Numbered from the stretch's first letter, positions 1 through 7,925 are shown. The stretch is DNA of 14,803 nt from Bacilli bacterium (GCA_017550205.1 JAFZPS010000004.1:1-14803), one strand, 5' to 3'. Notes: generated by a model from the sequence alone, not told the origin. Made by a program: numbers and translations.

Positions 1-30
1 AAAGATATTTTGAAAAATAAATATCTTTTT
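1..30 (+). terminator. Intrinsic terminator of a gene upstream of the window
   Basis: A perfect 10-bp stem (1-10 with 19-28, AAAGATATTT/AAATATCTTT) with an 8-nt loop is followed by a short T run. It most likely ends a plus-strand gene lying to the left. The stem is AT-rich, but the geometry is that of a Rho-independent terminator. Confidence 0.75.
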
Positions 31-32
31 TA

Positions 33-61
33 TTGTTAATTATAAATTTATTCTATATAAT
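33..61 (+). promoter_or_regulatory. Sigma-A promoter of the 163-aa gene
   Basis: TTGTTA (33-38), a 17-base spacer and TATAAT (56-61) form a near-consensus vegetative promoter. It lies 20 bases upstream of the ATG at 82, with AGGAGG at 71-76 between them. It starts right after the preceding terminator. Confidence 0.75.
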
Positions 62-81
62 AAAAAATTAAGGAGGCATTT

Positions 82-573
82 ATGGTTGAAATATCAGTTA
101 ATGATTTTTCATCTTTTAGAGAAGTAGGAATATATGGGCATTACTCATTTAATAAAGCTGTTATAAAAGATGGAATGGATAAAGTTAAATTAAATAAAAA
201 ACAAGATTTATCTAAAATGATTTCTAAAAAATGTTGTGTTGATTCTATGGGACTTCATCTTGGTTATACAACAGATAAACATATTGATATTGTAGAATTA
301 TTTGGAAGAGACATATTTTTATATGAAAGAAGTATTGATATATTAAAATTTGTTAAAAAACGTGCTCCATTATTATATGCTGATTGGATTTCTTTTTTCT
401 CTACTCATCCTGATAGAACTGATGATTATGAAGAAAAAACATTTGAATTAAGAAAAAGAACATACGTGTTATTAAAGAAAAAAGGTAATCACAATTGTAA
501 AAAGAATGAAAAAAATATGGATAGATTACGCAGATCATTAATTCAAAATACAAGTATGACTGAACAGGCATAA
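82..573 (+). CDS. Hypothetical protein, 163 aa
   Basis: I do not recognise this protein. It is soluble, with no signal peptide or membrane segment. The first ~115 residues look like a mixed alpha/beta globular fold, with a pair of adjacent cysteines (KKCC, about residues 49-52) and an aromatic stretch around LLYADWISFF. The C-terminal ~45 residues are strongly basic (many KKK/RKR runs), which could suit nucleic-acid binding, but that is inference. The ATG at 82 has an ideal AGGAGG 5 bases upstream and its own promoter. It is a single-gene unit: a terminator sits on its last codons and rny has a separate promoter. A functional tie to rny is therefore not shown by the sequence. Confidence 0.85.
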   Translation: MVEISVNDFSSFREVGIYGHYSFNKAVIKDGMDKVKLNKKQDLSKMISKKCCVDSMGLHLGYTTDKHIDIVELFGRDIFLYERSIDILKFVKKRAPLLYADWISFFSTHPDRTDDYEEKTFELRKRTYVLLKKKGNHNCKKNEKNMDRLRRSLIQNTSMTEQA

Positions 574-590
574 TGCCTGTTTTTGTTTTC
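563..590 (+). terminator. Terminator overlapping the end of the 163-aa gene
   Basis: AACAGGCA (563-570) pairs perfectly with TGCCTGTT (574-581). The three-base loop TAA (571-573) is the stop codon itself. A T-rich run with one G follows to 589. Confidence 0.9.
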
Positions 591-591
591 C

Positions 592-620
592 TTGACAACA
601 CTATAAAATATTACTAAAAT
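592..620 (+). promoter_or_regulatory. Sigma-A promoter of rny
   Basis: Consensus TTGACA (592-597), a 17-base spacer and TAAAAT (615-620). It begins immediately after the U-tract of the previous terminator and leaves a ~40-base leader before the rny start. GGAGG at 653-657 is the ribosome site. Confidence 0.85.
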
Positions 621-663
621 AGAAGTAGATTAGTAGTAATACTGGTCTAGATGGAGGAAGTAT

Positions 664-2217
664 ATGGATAAGACATTATTCTCCATTTTACTTGTTATAA
701 TAGGCCTTGTAGTAGGGTTTGTTATCTCTTTAATAATCAATTCAATGAAAGGATCTATGGCTAGTAAAAAAGCTGATTCAATGATAGCTAATGCTAAGAA
801 GGAAATTGAAAGATTAAAAAGAGATGCAGCTATTGAGCAAAAAGAAGAAGCTCACAAAGCAAAAATGGATTTAGACAAAGAAATTCGTGAGAGAAAAGAA
901 GAATTAAAAGAAAGTGAAAATAGATTATTACAACGTGAAGCTAACATCGATAAACGTGATGAAATGTATCAAAAGCGTGAATCTGCTTTAGAAGAACGTG
1001 AAAATAAACTATCTGAAAAACAAGAAGAAATCCAAAATGAAAAAAGTAAAGTGGAGGAAATCAAAAAAGAACAACTAGATTTACTTGAAAAAATCTCAGG
1101 ATTTAGTAAAGAAAAAGCTAAGGAATTAGTCATGACTAAAGTACGTGAAAGTATGGCTAAAGAAATCTCAGAGTATATTAAAGAAGCTGAGGATGAAGCT
1201 AAATTAAAAGCTGATAAACAAGCAAGAGAGTTAATAGTAACTTCAATGCAAAGATATGCAGCTGATATCGCTAGTGATCAAACAGTTACAGTTGTTGATT
1301 TACCTAACGATGAAATGAAAGGTAGAATAATCGGTAGAGAGGGTAGAAATATTCGTACTATCGAAGCTATTACTGGAGTAGATTTAATTATTGATGATAC
1401 TCCTGAAGCAGTAGTTGTATCTAGTTTCGATCCATTAAGAAGAGAGATTGCTAGAGTTACACTTGAAAGTTTAATTAAAGATGGAAGAATTCATCCAACT
1501 CGTATTGAAGAGTTATATGACAAAGTTTGTAAGGACATGAAAAAACAAATTATTGAATATGGTAATGATACAGTAATGAGTTTAGGACTTGCAAAATTTG
1601 ATCCTGAATTAATTGAAATAATTGGTAAATTACACTTTAGAACAAGTTATGGACAAAATGCTCTACAACATTCTAAAGAAGTTGCTGAACTTTCTGGATT
1701 ACTTGCTGGAGAGTTAGGAGAAAATGTTAATTTAGCTAAGCGTGCAGGACTCTTACATGACATTGGTAAAGCAATTGACCATGAAGTAGAAGGAAGCCAT
1801 GTAGATATTGGTGTTGATATAGCTAAGAAATACCATGAAAATGAAGTAGTAATTAATGCTATTGCTTCACACCATGGTGATACAGCAGCTACATCAGTTA
1901 TCTCAGTAATAGTTGCTATTGCCGATGCTTTATCTGCTAGTCGTCCTGGTGCTAGAAATGATTCATTAGAAAACTACATTAATCGTTTATCTCAATTAGA
2001 GGAAATTGGTAATGAAGTTAAGGGTGTTGATAAGACATATGCTGTTCAAGCAGGTCGTGAATTACGTGTAATCGTTAAACCTGAAGAAGTAGATGACTTA
2101 GAAGCACATCAAATAGCTCGTGAAGTTAAAGAAAAAATTGAAGCTAACTTAAAATATCCAGGAACTATTAAAATTACAGTAGTTCGTGAAACAAGAGCTA
2201 TTGAAGAAGCTAAATAA
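664..2217 (+). CDS. rny: Ribonuclease Y (membrane-anchored endoribonuclease)
   Basis: RNase Y starts bulk mRNA decay in many Firmicutes by endonucleolytic cleavage at the inner face of the membrane. The 517-aa length matches the family (about 520). Residues ~5-26 form an N-terminal transmembrane helix. Residues ~30-200 are a long, highly charged coiled coil (repeated KE/RE). A KH RNA-binding domain follows, with [12 protein letters not shown] (220-231) containing the GxxG loop. The HD hydrolase domain shows H336, the H365-D366 pair in LLHDIGKA, the HHGD at 403-406 and D421; these are the expected metal ligands. The ATG at 664 has GGAGG upstream. The gene has its own promoter and a strong terminator. 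Arginine codons here are often CGT, unlike the AGA-dominated ftsY and herA genes. Other components of RNA turnover lie next door (RNase J at 2619-4301). Confidence 0.98.
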   Translation: MDKTLFSILLVIIGLVVGFVISLIINSMKGSMASKKADSMIANAKKEIERLKRDAAIEQKEEAHKAKMDLDKEIRERKEELKESENRLLQREANIDKRDEMYQKRESALEERENKLSEKQEEIQNEKSKVEEIKKEQLDLLEKISGFSKEKAKELVMTKVRESMAKEISEYIKEAEDEAKLKADKQARELIVTSMQRYAADIASDQTVTVVDLPNDEMKGRIIGREGRNIRTIEAITGVDLIIDDTPEAVVVSSFDPLRREIARVTLESLIKDGRIHPTRIEELYDKVCKDMKKQIIEYGNDTVMSLGLAKFDPELIEIIGKLHFRTSYGQNALQHSKEVAELSGLLAGELGENVNLAKRAGLLHDIGKAIDHEVEGSHVDIGVDIAKKYHENEVVINAIASHHGDTAATSVISVIVAIADALSASRPGARNDSLENYINRLSQLEEIGNEVKGVDKTYAVQAGRELRVIVKPEEVDDLEAHQIAREVKEKIEANLKYPGTIKITVVRETRAIEEAK

Positions 2218-2220
2218 TAA

Positions 2221-2248
2221 AAAAGAGTTTTAAAACTCTTTTTTTTTC
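2221..2248 (+). terminator. Terminator of rny
   Basis: A 22-base perfect palindrome (2221-2242; arms AAAAGAGTTTT/AAAACTCTTTT) is followed by a long T run. It begins right after the tandem TAA TAA stops of rny. Confidence 0.9.
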
Positions 2249-2272
2249 TAATAATATAGTAGGAGGTGTTTT

Positions 2273-2608
2273 ATGTATAATCTTTTACTATTTTGGAATA
2301 TAGGTAAAAAAGTATATGAAAATACTAATAATTATGCAGTGGAAAAGTATTCTACATATTACTCATATTATTATGGAAATAGTCATTTATTTAGTAGAGA
2401 AAATATTAGATTTATGAAGTTATTTTATATATGTTTTCCTATATATTATAAAAAACTTAATAATATTACTTGGGATCAGTATAAACTATTATTTGAGATT
2501 AATGATAGAAAAGAAAGATTATTTTATTTTTACTTATCATTATTCTTTAATAGTGATTTATCAGAGACTAATAGTTTTATTGAGAATAATTATTATATGA
2601 GAATATAA
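2273..2608 (+). CDS. Small orphan protein resembling DUF1016 (YhcG) N-terminal domain
   Basis: The 111-aa protein follows, at low identity, the layout of the DUF1016 N-terminal domain found ahead of a PDDEXK nuclease domain in YhcG-type proteins. It has an opening LLLFWNIGKKVYE (compare the family's LYWxIGKxI), a central FSRENIRFMKLFY (compare FSxRNLxxMRxFY), then NITWDQYKLLFEINDRKERLFYF (the family's LSWSHxxxLL...REFY). That assignment is from memory of the family pattern, not a search. The catalytic PDDEXK half is absent: the protein simply stops. It is unusually rich in Tyr, Phe and Asn. The ATG at 2273 has AGGAGGTG at 2261-2268. No convincing promoter is visible between the rny terminator and this gene, so it may depend on read-through from rny. 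Function is unknown; a protein-binding remnant or a stand-alone adaptor are both possible. Confidence 0.7.
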   Translation: MYNLLLFWNIGKKVYENTNNYAVEKYSTYYSYYYGNSHLFSRENIRFMKLFYICFPIYYKKLNNITWDQYKLLFEINDRKERLFYFYLSLFFNSDLSETNSFIENNYYMRI

Positions 2609-2634
2609 AAAAGAGAGATTATTTCTCTCTTTTT
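2608..2634. terminator. Bidirectional terminator between the DUF1016-like gene and rnjA
   Basis: An 11-bp stem (2608-2618 with 2624-2634; core GAGAGA/TCTCTC) is flanked by A5 on one side and T5 on the other, so it works in both directions. The 5-base loop (2619-2623) contains the minus-strand stop codon of rnjA, and the left arm begins at the last base of the plus-strand stop codon. Confidence 0.9.
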
Positions 2635-4301
2635 ATATCTAATATTACTGGAAGAATAATTGGTTTTCTTCCTGTTAGGCTATTTATAAATGGATATAAA
2701 GCATCAGTTATATCAGATTTTAATGTAGCAAATGTTGATCTTGGATTTTTTAATGCTTCTCTAATTGTTTCTTCTGCTTTATTTTCTATTTTATGGATTA
2801 ATTCTTCATTTTCATTTACTAAGATAAATCCTCTAGTAGTTATATTAGGAGTAATTAATAATTCACGACGTTTCATATCAACATTTATTATTACAACTAA
2901 TATTCCATCTTTTGCCATTATTTGTCTATCTTTAATAACAGCTCCACCTATTTCACCAATTCTATTACCATCTACATAAATATCTTGTCCTGAGTAACTC
3001 TTTCCTTTAGTTATTACGTGATTCTTTAATTCTAGAGTATCTCCATTTCTTAAGACAAATGTGTTTTCTTTAGGAATACCACAAGCTATACCTACATTAG
3101 CATGTTTTTTAAGCATACGATAATCTCCATGGAATGGAAGTAAGTATTTAGGTTTAATTAATCTAATTAATAGTTTAATTTCTTCTTCATATGCATGTCC
3201 TGAAGTATGTAAGTCTTCTAAGACTCTATTTGTGTATACTGTAACACCTTTTAAATATAATTTATTTATTGTTTTGGATATACTTAAGGCATTACCTGGA
3301 ATAGCACTTGATGAGAATAAAACTATATCATCAGGTCTTAATTTAATATATTTATGTGTACCATTAGATATTCTTGATAAAGCAGCTAATGGTTCACCTT
3401 GACTTCCAGTACACAAGATGCATACTTCATTTGGTTTTAAGCTATTAGCTTCTTCTGGAGAAACAAGTAGTTCTTTATGATCGATATATCCTCCATTTAA
3501 GGATATGTTTATATTGTTTTCCATACTTCTACCAAATACACATATTTTTCTATTATATTTAAAGCATGTTTCAAAGATGTGTTTAACTCTATATATATTT
3601 GAGGCAAATGTAGCAATAATTATACGATTGTTTTTCCATTTACCAAACATTTCATTTAAAGTTTCATCAACTACAGATTCACTTGCAGAGAATCCTTCAT
3701 TTAATACGTTTGTTGAGTCACTTATTAGTAAGTCTACTCCTTCTTCACCTAATTTAGCCATTTTGTATAAATCAGCCATAGGTCCTATAGGAGTTAAATC
3801 AAACTTAAAGTCTCCTGAAGTTACGATTCTACCATCTGGTGTAGTTAAACTAATACCATGAGAATCTGGTACAGAGTGAGTTATTTTAAAGAACTCTACC
3901 TCAATATCTTTGAATTTTAACTTAGTTTTATCATCAAAACTATATAAATTGTCATATCTTATATTTTTATCTTGTAATTTAACAGCAATCAATTCCTTAG
4001 CGTGGTTAGGCGCATAAACGGCAGGTATATTTACGCTTTGTAGTAAAAAAGGAACTCCTCCAATATGATCTTCGTGACCATGAGTTATTAAAAGAGCTTG
4101 AATTTTATCTTCGTTTTCCTTTAAGAAAGTGAAATCTGGTAAGATGTAATCTACACCCATTACTTCACCTTCAGGAAATCTTACACCGGCATCAATAATC
4201 ACAATCGCGTCGTTATGCATTACACAATACATATTTTTTCCGACTTCTCCTAAACCACCTAAGACAATGATTTTTGTGTCACTTGTCTTTTGTGTATTCA
4301 T
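2619..4301 (-). CDS. rnjA: Ribonuclease J
   Basis: RNase J is a metallo-beta-lactamase/beta-CASP ribonuclease with 5'-3' exonuclease and endonuclease activity, acting on mRNA and rRNA in the cytoplasm. The 560-aa product has the HGHEDH zinc motif (residues 74-79), H142 in THSVPDSH, D164 in SGDFKFD, the beta-CASP HTSGHA (365-370), PFHGDYRM with H391, and the family C-terminal domain (about 450-560) with VDGNRIGEIGG. The reading frame is open to an ATG at 4316, but AAAGGAGA (4306-4313) sits between that and the ATG at 4301, so I start at 4301 (protein MNTQKTSD...). The gene has its own promoter and converges on rny. Only one RNase J is in the window, so J1 versus J2 is not settled by context; the symbol follows overall similarity to J1. 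Confidence 0.95.
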   Translation of the reverse strand: MNTQKTSDTKIIVLGGLGEVGKNMYCVMHNDAIVIIDAGVRFPEGEVMGVDYILPDFTFLKENEDKIQALLITHGHEDHIGGVPFLLQSVNIPAVYAPNHAKELIAVKLQDKNIRYDNLYSFDDKTKLKFKDIEVEFFKITHSVPDSHGISLTTPDGRIVTSGDFKFDLTPIGPMADLYKMAKLGEEGVDLLISDSTNVLNEGFSASESVVDETLNEMFGKWKNNRIIIATFASNIYRVKHIFETCFKYNRKICVFGRSMENNINISLNGGYIDHKELLVSPEEANSLKPNEVCILCTGSQGEPLAALSRISNGTHKYIKLRPDDIVLFSSSAIPGNALSISKTINKLYLKGVTVYTNRVLEDLHTSGHAYEEEIKLLIRLIKPKYLLPFHGDYRMLKKHANVGIACGIPKENTFVLRNGDTLELKNHVITKGKSYSGQDIYVDGNRIGEIGGAVIKDRQIMAKDGILVVIINVDMKRRELLITPNITTRGFILVNENEELIHKIENKAEETIREALKNPRSTFATLKSDITDALYPFINSLTGRKPIILPVILDIKREK

Positions 4302-4346
4302 AATATCTCCTTTCATTAATTTTTTTTATAAAGAACTGACTAGTAA

Positions 4347-4375
4347 ATTATACTATATTTTTTATTTTTTGTCTA
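4347..4375 (-). promoter_or_regulatory. Promoter of rnjA
   Basis: On the minus strand TAGACA (4375-4370), a 17-base spacer and a perfect TATAAT (4352-4347). It lies about 45 bases upstream of the chosen start. Confidence 0.75.
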
Positions 4376-4380
4376 CTTGG

Positions 4381-4409
4381 CAATAAAAAAAGTTACATTA
4401 GTAACTTTT
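4381..4409 (-). terminator. Terminator of the phosphoesterase gene
   Basis: Read on the minus strand, AAAAGTTAC (4409-4401) pairs with GTAACTTTT (4396-4388) around the 4-base loop TAAT, then a T run. The loop holds the TAA stop codon (4400-4398) of the gene it ends. Confidence 0.9.
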
Positions 4410-6185
4410 CTTTTTACATCTATATTCTGAATTATATATTTCAGTTTGATAGACATCACATGCTAATTTAGGCTTATTGTCTTTATTTATAAGACGTAGG
4501 GCACGTACAAACATTCTTTTAACAGTCCCATCTTCAACTTCAGCAGTAAATAATAATGGTATTTTATTATCAACAAATGATAATCTTTGAAGAGGGATAT
4601 GAGCTCCTTTATGATAATGTGCAATTAGTGAGTAGATATAATCTTTTGCGATACTAGTTATTTCATGACCTACTGAACTAAATATTGAACCATGTATTTC
4701 TTTAAATTTTCTATGGAATACACCGATTTGGTCATTACCTATCATAAATGATCCTTGTTCTGCACCTAAGAATGTAATGTTATTACAATAAGCATTTAAT
4801 ATTTCTAGAGGATCAATACCTACTATATATGGATGTTCTTCATGATTACCAAATAATTCATAGTGACTAATATTGTCTGCTTCAGAAATAGCTTTTGCAT
4901 AGTTTTTATAGAATTCATATGAAAGTTTCATTGCTTCTTTATCCTTTTGTTTCCATCTATCATAGTCAATATCTTTTAATGTATCAGCGTTATCTCCTAA
5001 TGATATGATTGGGATGTTTTTATTCTCAGTACAAAATTCATGTATTGGTTCTAATCTTCTTCTTAAATCATCTTCAGAACTTTTTAAGTCTGCATGTAAA
5101 TCAGCTATAGCAACAAATTGAACTGTACCTTCATAAACATTACTTATTCTTGGACAGGCATTACTATGTTTTAATGTATTAAATCTACCTACTGAATTAG
5201 CATTTATAGAATAAGAATGCATTTTTCCTTCACTATCTATAACTTTAACAATACCTGGTATTTCATTTTTTAGGTCATTTAAAGCTATATCAAATTTTGT
5301 TGAAGGAATACCTAGTGTTTTAAGTTTGAATTTTATATCTTCTACACTTACAATATCTTGTGTAAATAATAGATTTCTTATATGTTTCTTTTGCATTTGT
5401 CTATTCTCTTCTATTTTTGCATTAGCTTTTTTTACTTGTTTATCAGTTTCTTCTTTTAATTTTGCATTAAATTTTTCATCTAATTCTTTACTATATATTT
5501 GAAGTTGTTTTTCATAATCTTCTCTATATTTACTATTTAGACGTGTTCTTTCTTCTCTATATTTTTTTATTTCATCTTTTAGTGATGCTATTTCATTATC
5601 TTTTTTCTTGTTTTGAGATAGTAATTCTTCTATTTTTTTGCAAGCTGTTTCACTATGTTTTTCTTCTTTTTTTTCTTCTTCTTTTGGAGTTGCTTCTTCT
5701 ATTTGTTTATTTAAATTCTTTAATGTTTCTTTATGTTCTTCTATTTTTTTAGTATATTCATTACATTCTTCATCTGTTAAACGATATAGTTTTCTTTTAT
5801 TAAGTTTTTTTTCTAATTTACGACATTCTTCTTCTGTTTCATTACGTAGTTTTATTATATCTTCTAAAGACATTTCTTTAGAATTTGTTTTTGATTTGAA
5901 AGTTTCTACTAATATTTCTATTTTGCCTTGAGTTTTTTCAAATTCATCTAAAGTTAAATTTTCTTCACTTAATTTAGTTTCTAATGTAATTACATGATCA
6001 TATGGAAGAATATGTCTTGGATTAACATTATTCTTATAGTTTCTATATCTAACATATTGATCACTAAACCATTTACGTAGTTGACTTGTGATATTTAGTT
6101 CTCCATTTTCTTGGGCATTTTTTACTATCTCAAATACCTCATCTATATTTTCTTTAAATACTTTTTTTTGTGCTTCTGTTACCAT
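4398..6185 (-). CDS. Coiled-coil / putative winged-helix / calcineurin-like metallophosphoesterase
   Basis: The 595-aa protein has three parts. Residues 1-~110 are a helical N-terminal region. Residues ~110-270 are a long, Lys/Glu-rich coiled coil. Residues ~271-330 look like a small winged-helix fold (VSVEDIKFKLKTLGIPSTKFD), an inference from pattern only. The C-terminal domain is a clear calcineurin-like phosphoesterase: DLH (362-364), GDNAD (397-401), GNHE (446-449), a possible ligand H491 and AHYH (522-525), together the expected two-metal site. The substrate is unknown; the family includes nucleases, phosphodiesterases and protein phosphatases. The frame is open upstream to a TTG, but GGGGG (6191-6195), 5 bases before the ATG at 6185, decides the start. 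No signal peptide or membrane helix, so probably cytoplasmic. It is monocistronic and diverges from ftsY. Confidence 0.85.
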   Translation of the reverse strand: MVTEAQKKVFKENIDEVFEIVKNAQENGELNITSQLRKWFSDQYVRYRNYKNNVNPRHILPYDHVITLETKLSEENLTLDEFEKTQGKIEILVETFKSKTNSKEMSLEDIIKLRNETEEECRKLEKKLNKRKLYRLTDEECNEYTKKIEEHKETLKNLNKQIEEATPKEEEKKEEKHSETACKKIEELLSQNKKKDNEIASLKDEIKKYREERTRLNSKYREDYEKQLQIYSKELDEKFNAKLKEETDKQVKKANAKIEENRQMQKKHIRNLLFTQDIVSVEDIKFKLKTLGIPSTKFDIALNDLKNEIPGIVKVIDSEGKMHSYSINANSVGRFNTLKHSNACPRISNVYEGTVQFVAIADLHADLKSSEDDLRRRLEPIHEFCTENKNIPIISLGDNADTLKDIDYDRWKQKDKEAMKLSYEFYKNYAKAISEADNISHYELFGNHEEHPYIVGIDPLEILNAYCNNITFLGAEQGSFMIGNDQIGVFHRKFKEIHGSIFSSVGHEITSIAKDYIYSLIAHYHKGAHIPLQRLSFVDNKIPLLFTAEVEDGTVKRMFVRALRLINKDNKPKLACDVYQTEIYNSEYRCKKKSY

Positions 6186-6210
6186 ATTATCCCCCTGGTT
6201 TGTATCGTTT

Positions 6211-6239
6211 ATAATAACAAAAAGAGTGTGTGTTGTCAA
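6211..6239 (-). promoter_or_regulatory. Promoter of the phosphoesterase gene
   Basis: On the minus strand consensus TTGACA (6239-6234), a 17-base spacer and TATTAT (6216-6211), about 25 bases upstream of the ATG at 6185. Its -35 box directly abuts the proposed ftsY -35 box. Confidence 0.85.
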
Positions 6240-6269
6240 TTGATTTAGAAAAGTAGTTTATGTTATAAT
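6240..6269 (+). promoter_or_regulatory. Promoter of ftsY
   Basis: TTGATT (6240-6245), an 18-base spacer, and TATAAT (6264-6269) preceded by TG one base away (6261-6262), i.e. an extended -10. The transcript leader would be very short, with the start codon 16 bases past the -10 box. Confidence 0.75.
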
Positions 6270-6285
6270 TTATTTGGTGATACAA

Positions 6286-7350
6286 ATGGGTTTATTTGAC
6301 AGAATAAAGAAGTTATTTAAGGGAGAAGAAAAAGAAACTCCTGAAGTAATTAGTGAAGAATCCACAGAAGTTGTTGAAAAAGTTTCTGAAGAAAAGAAAA
6401 CTGTGGAGAAAAAGAAAAAAGAAAAAGAATCAGTTAAAATATATGAAAAAGGATTAACTAAATCTAGACAAGGTTTTGTTTCTAAGTTAGCTAATCTTAC
6501 TAATAAATATAATAAAGTAACAGAAGAATATTTTGAAGAATTAGAAGAAATATTAATTATGGCAGATATTGGAGTTAATACTGTTATGAGTTTTATGGAT
6601 AGACTAAGAGATAGAGTTAGAAGTGAACATATAGAAGATCCTAGTTTATTAAAAGAAATTATAGTAGATGAATTATTTATTATATATGTAGATGATGAAG
6701 TATTAAGTACTAAGATTAATTTTAATGATAAAGATATTTCAGTAATACTATTTATTGGAGTTAATGGAGTAGGTAAAACTACTACTATTGGTAAGATTGC
6801 GAATAAGCTTAAGGATTCTGGTAAAAAAGTATTACTTGTTGGAGCAGATACATTTAGAGCAGGTGCTGTTGCTCAACTTGATGAATGGGCTCTAAGAATC
6901 GGAGTAGGATTCTTTGGTAAGGAAGAAAGTGATCCAGCTAGTGTAGTATATGATGGTATAGAAAAAGCTAAAAAAGAAGGATATGATGTAGTACTAGTTG
7001 ATACTGCAGGTAGACTTCAGAATAAAGTCAACTTAATGAAAGAGTTAGAAAAGATTAATAAAGTAATAGATGGTTTAGTAGATGGAGGATGTTCTGAAAC
7101 ATTATTAGTTATTGATGCTACTACAGGTCAAAACGGTATTAGTCAAGCTAAAGCATTTAAAGAGATTACTAATATTACTGGTATAGTTTTAACTAAACTA
7201 GATGGTACTGCTAAAGGTGGTATTGTTCTAGCTATTAAAGAAGAAGTTAAAATACCAGTTAAGTATATTGGACTTGGAGAAACAAAAGATGATCTACAAG
7301 CATTCGATATAGAAAAATATATATATGGTTTATTTAAGGATATGATGTAA
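6286..7350 (+). CDS. ftsY: Signal recognition particle receptor FtsY
   Basis: FtsY is the membrane-associated SRP receptor GTPase that docks Ffh-bound ribosomes at the translocon. The 354-aa product starts with a short basic amphipathic stretch (MGLFDRIKKLFKG), then an acidic/lysine-rich A region to ~residue 55. The N domain (~60-140) and G domain follow: GVNGVGKTTT (158-167), the insertion-box motif DTFRAGAVAQL (188-198), DTAGR (239-243), TKLD (303-306). The frame is open to an upstream TTG at 6274, but GGTGAT (6276-6281) is the likely ribosome site and the ATG at 6286 gives the family-typical N-terminus. It heads a likely operon with the membrane-protein gene (1 base downstream) and ylxM. 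Confidence 0.97.
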   Translation: MGLFDRIKKLFKGEEKETPEVISEESTEVVEKVSEEKKTVEKKKKEKESVKIYEKGLTKSRQGFVSKLANLTNKYNKVTEEYFEELEEILIMADIGVNTVMSFMDRLRDRVRSEHIEDPSLLKEIIVDELFIIYVDDEVLSTKINFNDKDISVILFIGVNGVGKTTTIGKIANKLKDSGKKVLLVGADTFRAGAVAQLDEWALRIGVGFFGKEESDPASVVYDGIEKAKKEGYDVVLVDTAGRLQNKVNLMKELEKINKVIDGLVDGGCSETLLVIDATTGQNGISQAKAFKEITNITGIVLTKLDGTAKGGIVLAIKEEVKIPVKYIGLGETKDDLQAFDIEKYIYGLFKDMM

Positions 7351-7351
7351 T

Positions 7352-7621
7352 ATGAAAAAAAATAGTAGTAAGAGTATTAATTTTTTATTGGTAGTTTTTC
7401 AATTTTTATTAACTATTGCTTGTATAGTATTAGTTATTCTATATTTTGCAGGTAATAAGGGATTACTTGATATATTAGAAATAGTTCTAGGAGTAGATTT
7501 AGTTGTTACTGGTTTAGGTAATTATATGGTACATAGAAATATTAAATATTTACTTATATACTTGGTAGTTGGTTGTGGGATACTTATAGCAGTTATACTT
7601 AAGATGGTAGGTGTTATTTAA
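7352..7621 (+). CDS. Small three-helix membrane protein between ftsY and ylxM
   Basis: An unrecognised 89-aa protein. A basic N-terminus (MKKNSSKS) precedes three predicted membrane helices at about 10-32, 38-55 and 65-86; the loop HRNIKY between helices 2 and 3 is positively charged. No catalytic motif is visible. It starts one base after the ftsY stop and its TAA overlaps the ylxM ATG by one base, so it is almost certainly co-translated with both. Its place inside the SRP operon suggests a membrane role tied to protein targeting or simply shared expression; the sequence does not decide. Confidence 0.85.
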   Translation: MKKNSSKSINFLLVVFQFLLTIACIVLVILYFAGNKGLLDILEIVLGVDLVVTGLGNYMVHRNIKYLLIYLVVGCGILIAVILKMVGVI

Positions 7622-7914
7622 TGGAAGATTATGTTTACTATAATGAATTATATGATTTATATGGTAATTTATTAACTGAAAAACAAAGACAATATTTTGA
7701 AGATTATTATTTTAATAATATGAGTTTTAGTGAAATGGCAGAGGATTATGATGTTAGTCGTAATGCTACTTTTAAGCAAGTTCATATAGTATGTGAAAAG
7801 TTAGATGAGTATGAATCTAAATTAAAATTATATGAAAAGAGGAATGAATTATTAAAGATATCTTCTAGAGTAGAAGATGAGGAATTAAAAGAGAGATTAG
7901 AGAACTTAATTTAG
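7621..7914 (+). CDS. ylxM: YlxM-family putative DNA-binding/SRP-accessory protein
   Basis: YlxM proteins are small helix-turn-helix proteins encoded beside ftsY and ffh in Firmicutes; in streptococci a YlxM protein has been reported to affect SRP GTPase activity. The 97-aa product has the family opening YNELYDLYGNLLTEKQRQYF and the sigma-70 region-4-like HTH (about residues 18-60, with FSEMAEDYDVSRNATFKQV), followed by a charged C-terminal helix. It is slightly shorter than typical (about 105-115 aa). The start overlaps the preceding stop (TAATG). Unlike many Firmicutes, ffh is not the next gene: herA intervenes. Confidence 0.92.
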   Translation: MEDYVYYNELYDLYGNLLTEKQRQYFEDYYFNNMSFSEMAEDYDVSRNATFKQVHIVCEKLDEYESKLKLYEKRNELLKISSRVEDEELKERLENLI

Positions 7915-7924
7915 TTCTTTTTTT
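7901..7924 (+). terminator. Terminator at the end of the ftsY-ylxM operon
   Basis: AGAACT (7901-7906) pairs with AGTTCT (7913-7918) around a 6-base loop, then T7. The hairpin lies within the last ylxM codons; the TAG stop straddles loop and 3' arm. The short stem suggests leaky termination. Confidence 0.7.
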
Positions 7925-7925
7925 C

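Noticed and set aside
401..601. Minus-strand reading frame of 66 codons
   Set aside because: Lies opposite the end of the 163-aa gene and over its terminator and the rny -35 box; composition is that of antisense AT-rich DNA, and no ribosome site is visible.
3505..3861. Plus-strand frame of 118 codons inside rnjA
   Set aside because: Antisense shadow of a well-conserved RNase J region.
5543..5931. Two overlapping plus-strand frames rich in Phe, Leu and Ser
   Set aside because: They are the complement of the Lys/Glu-rich coiled coil of the phosphoesterase; hydrophobic character comes from TTC/TTT complementing GAA/AAA.
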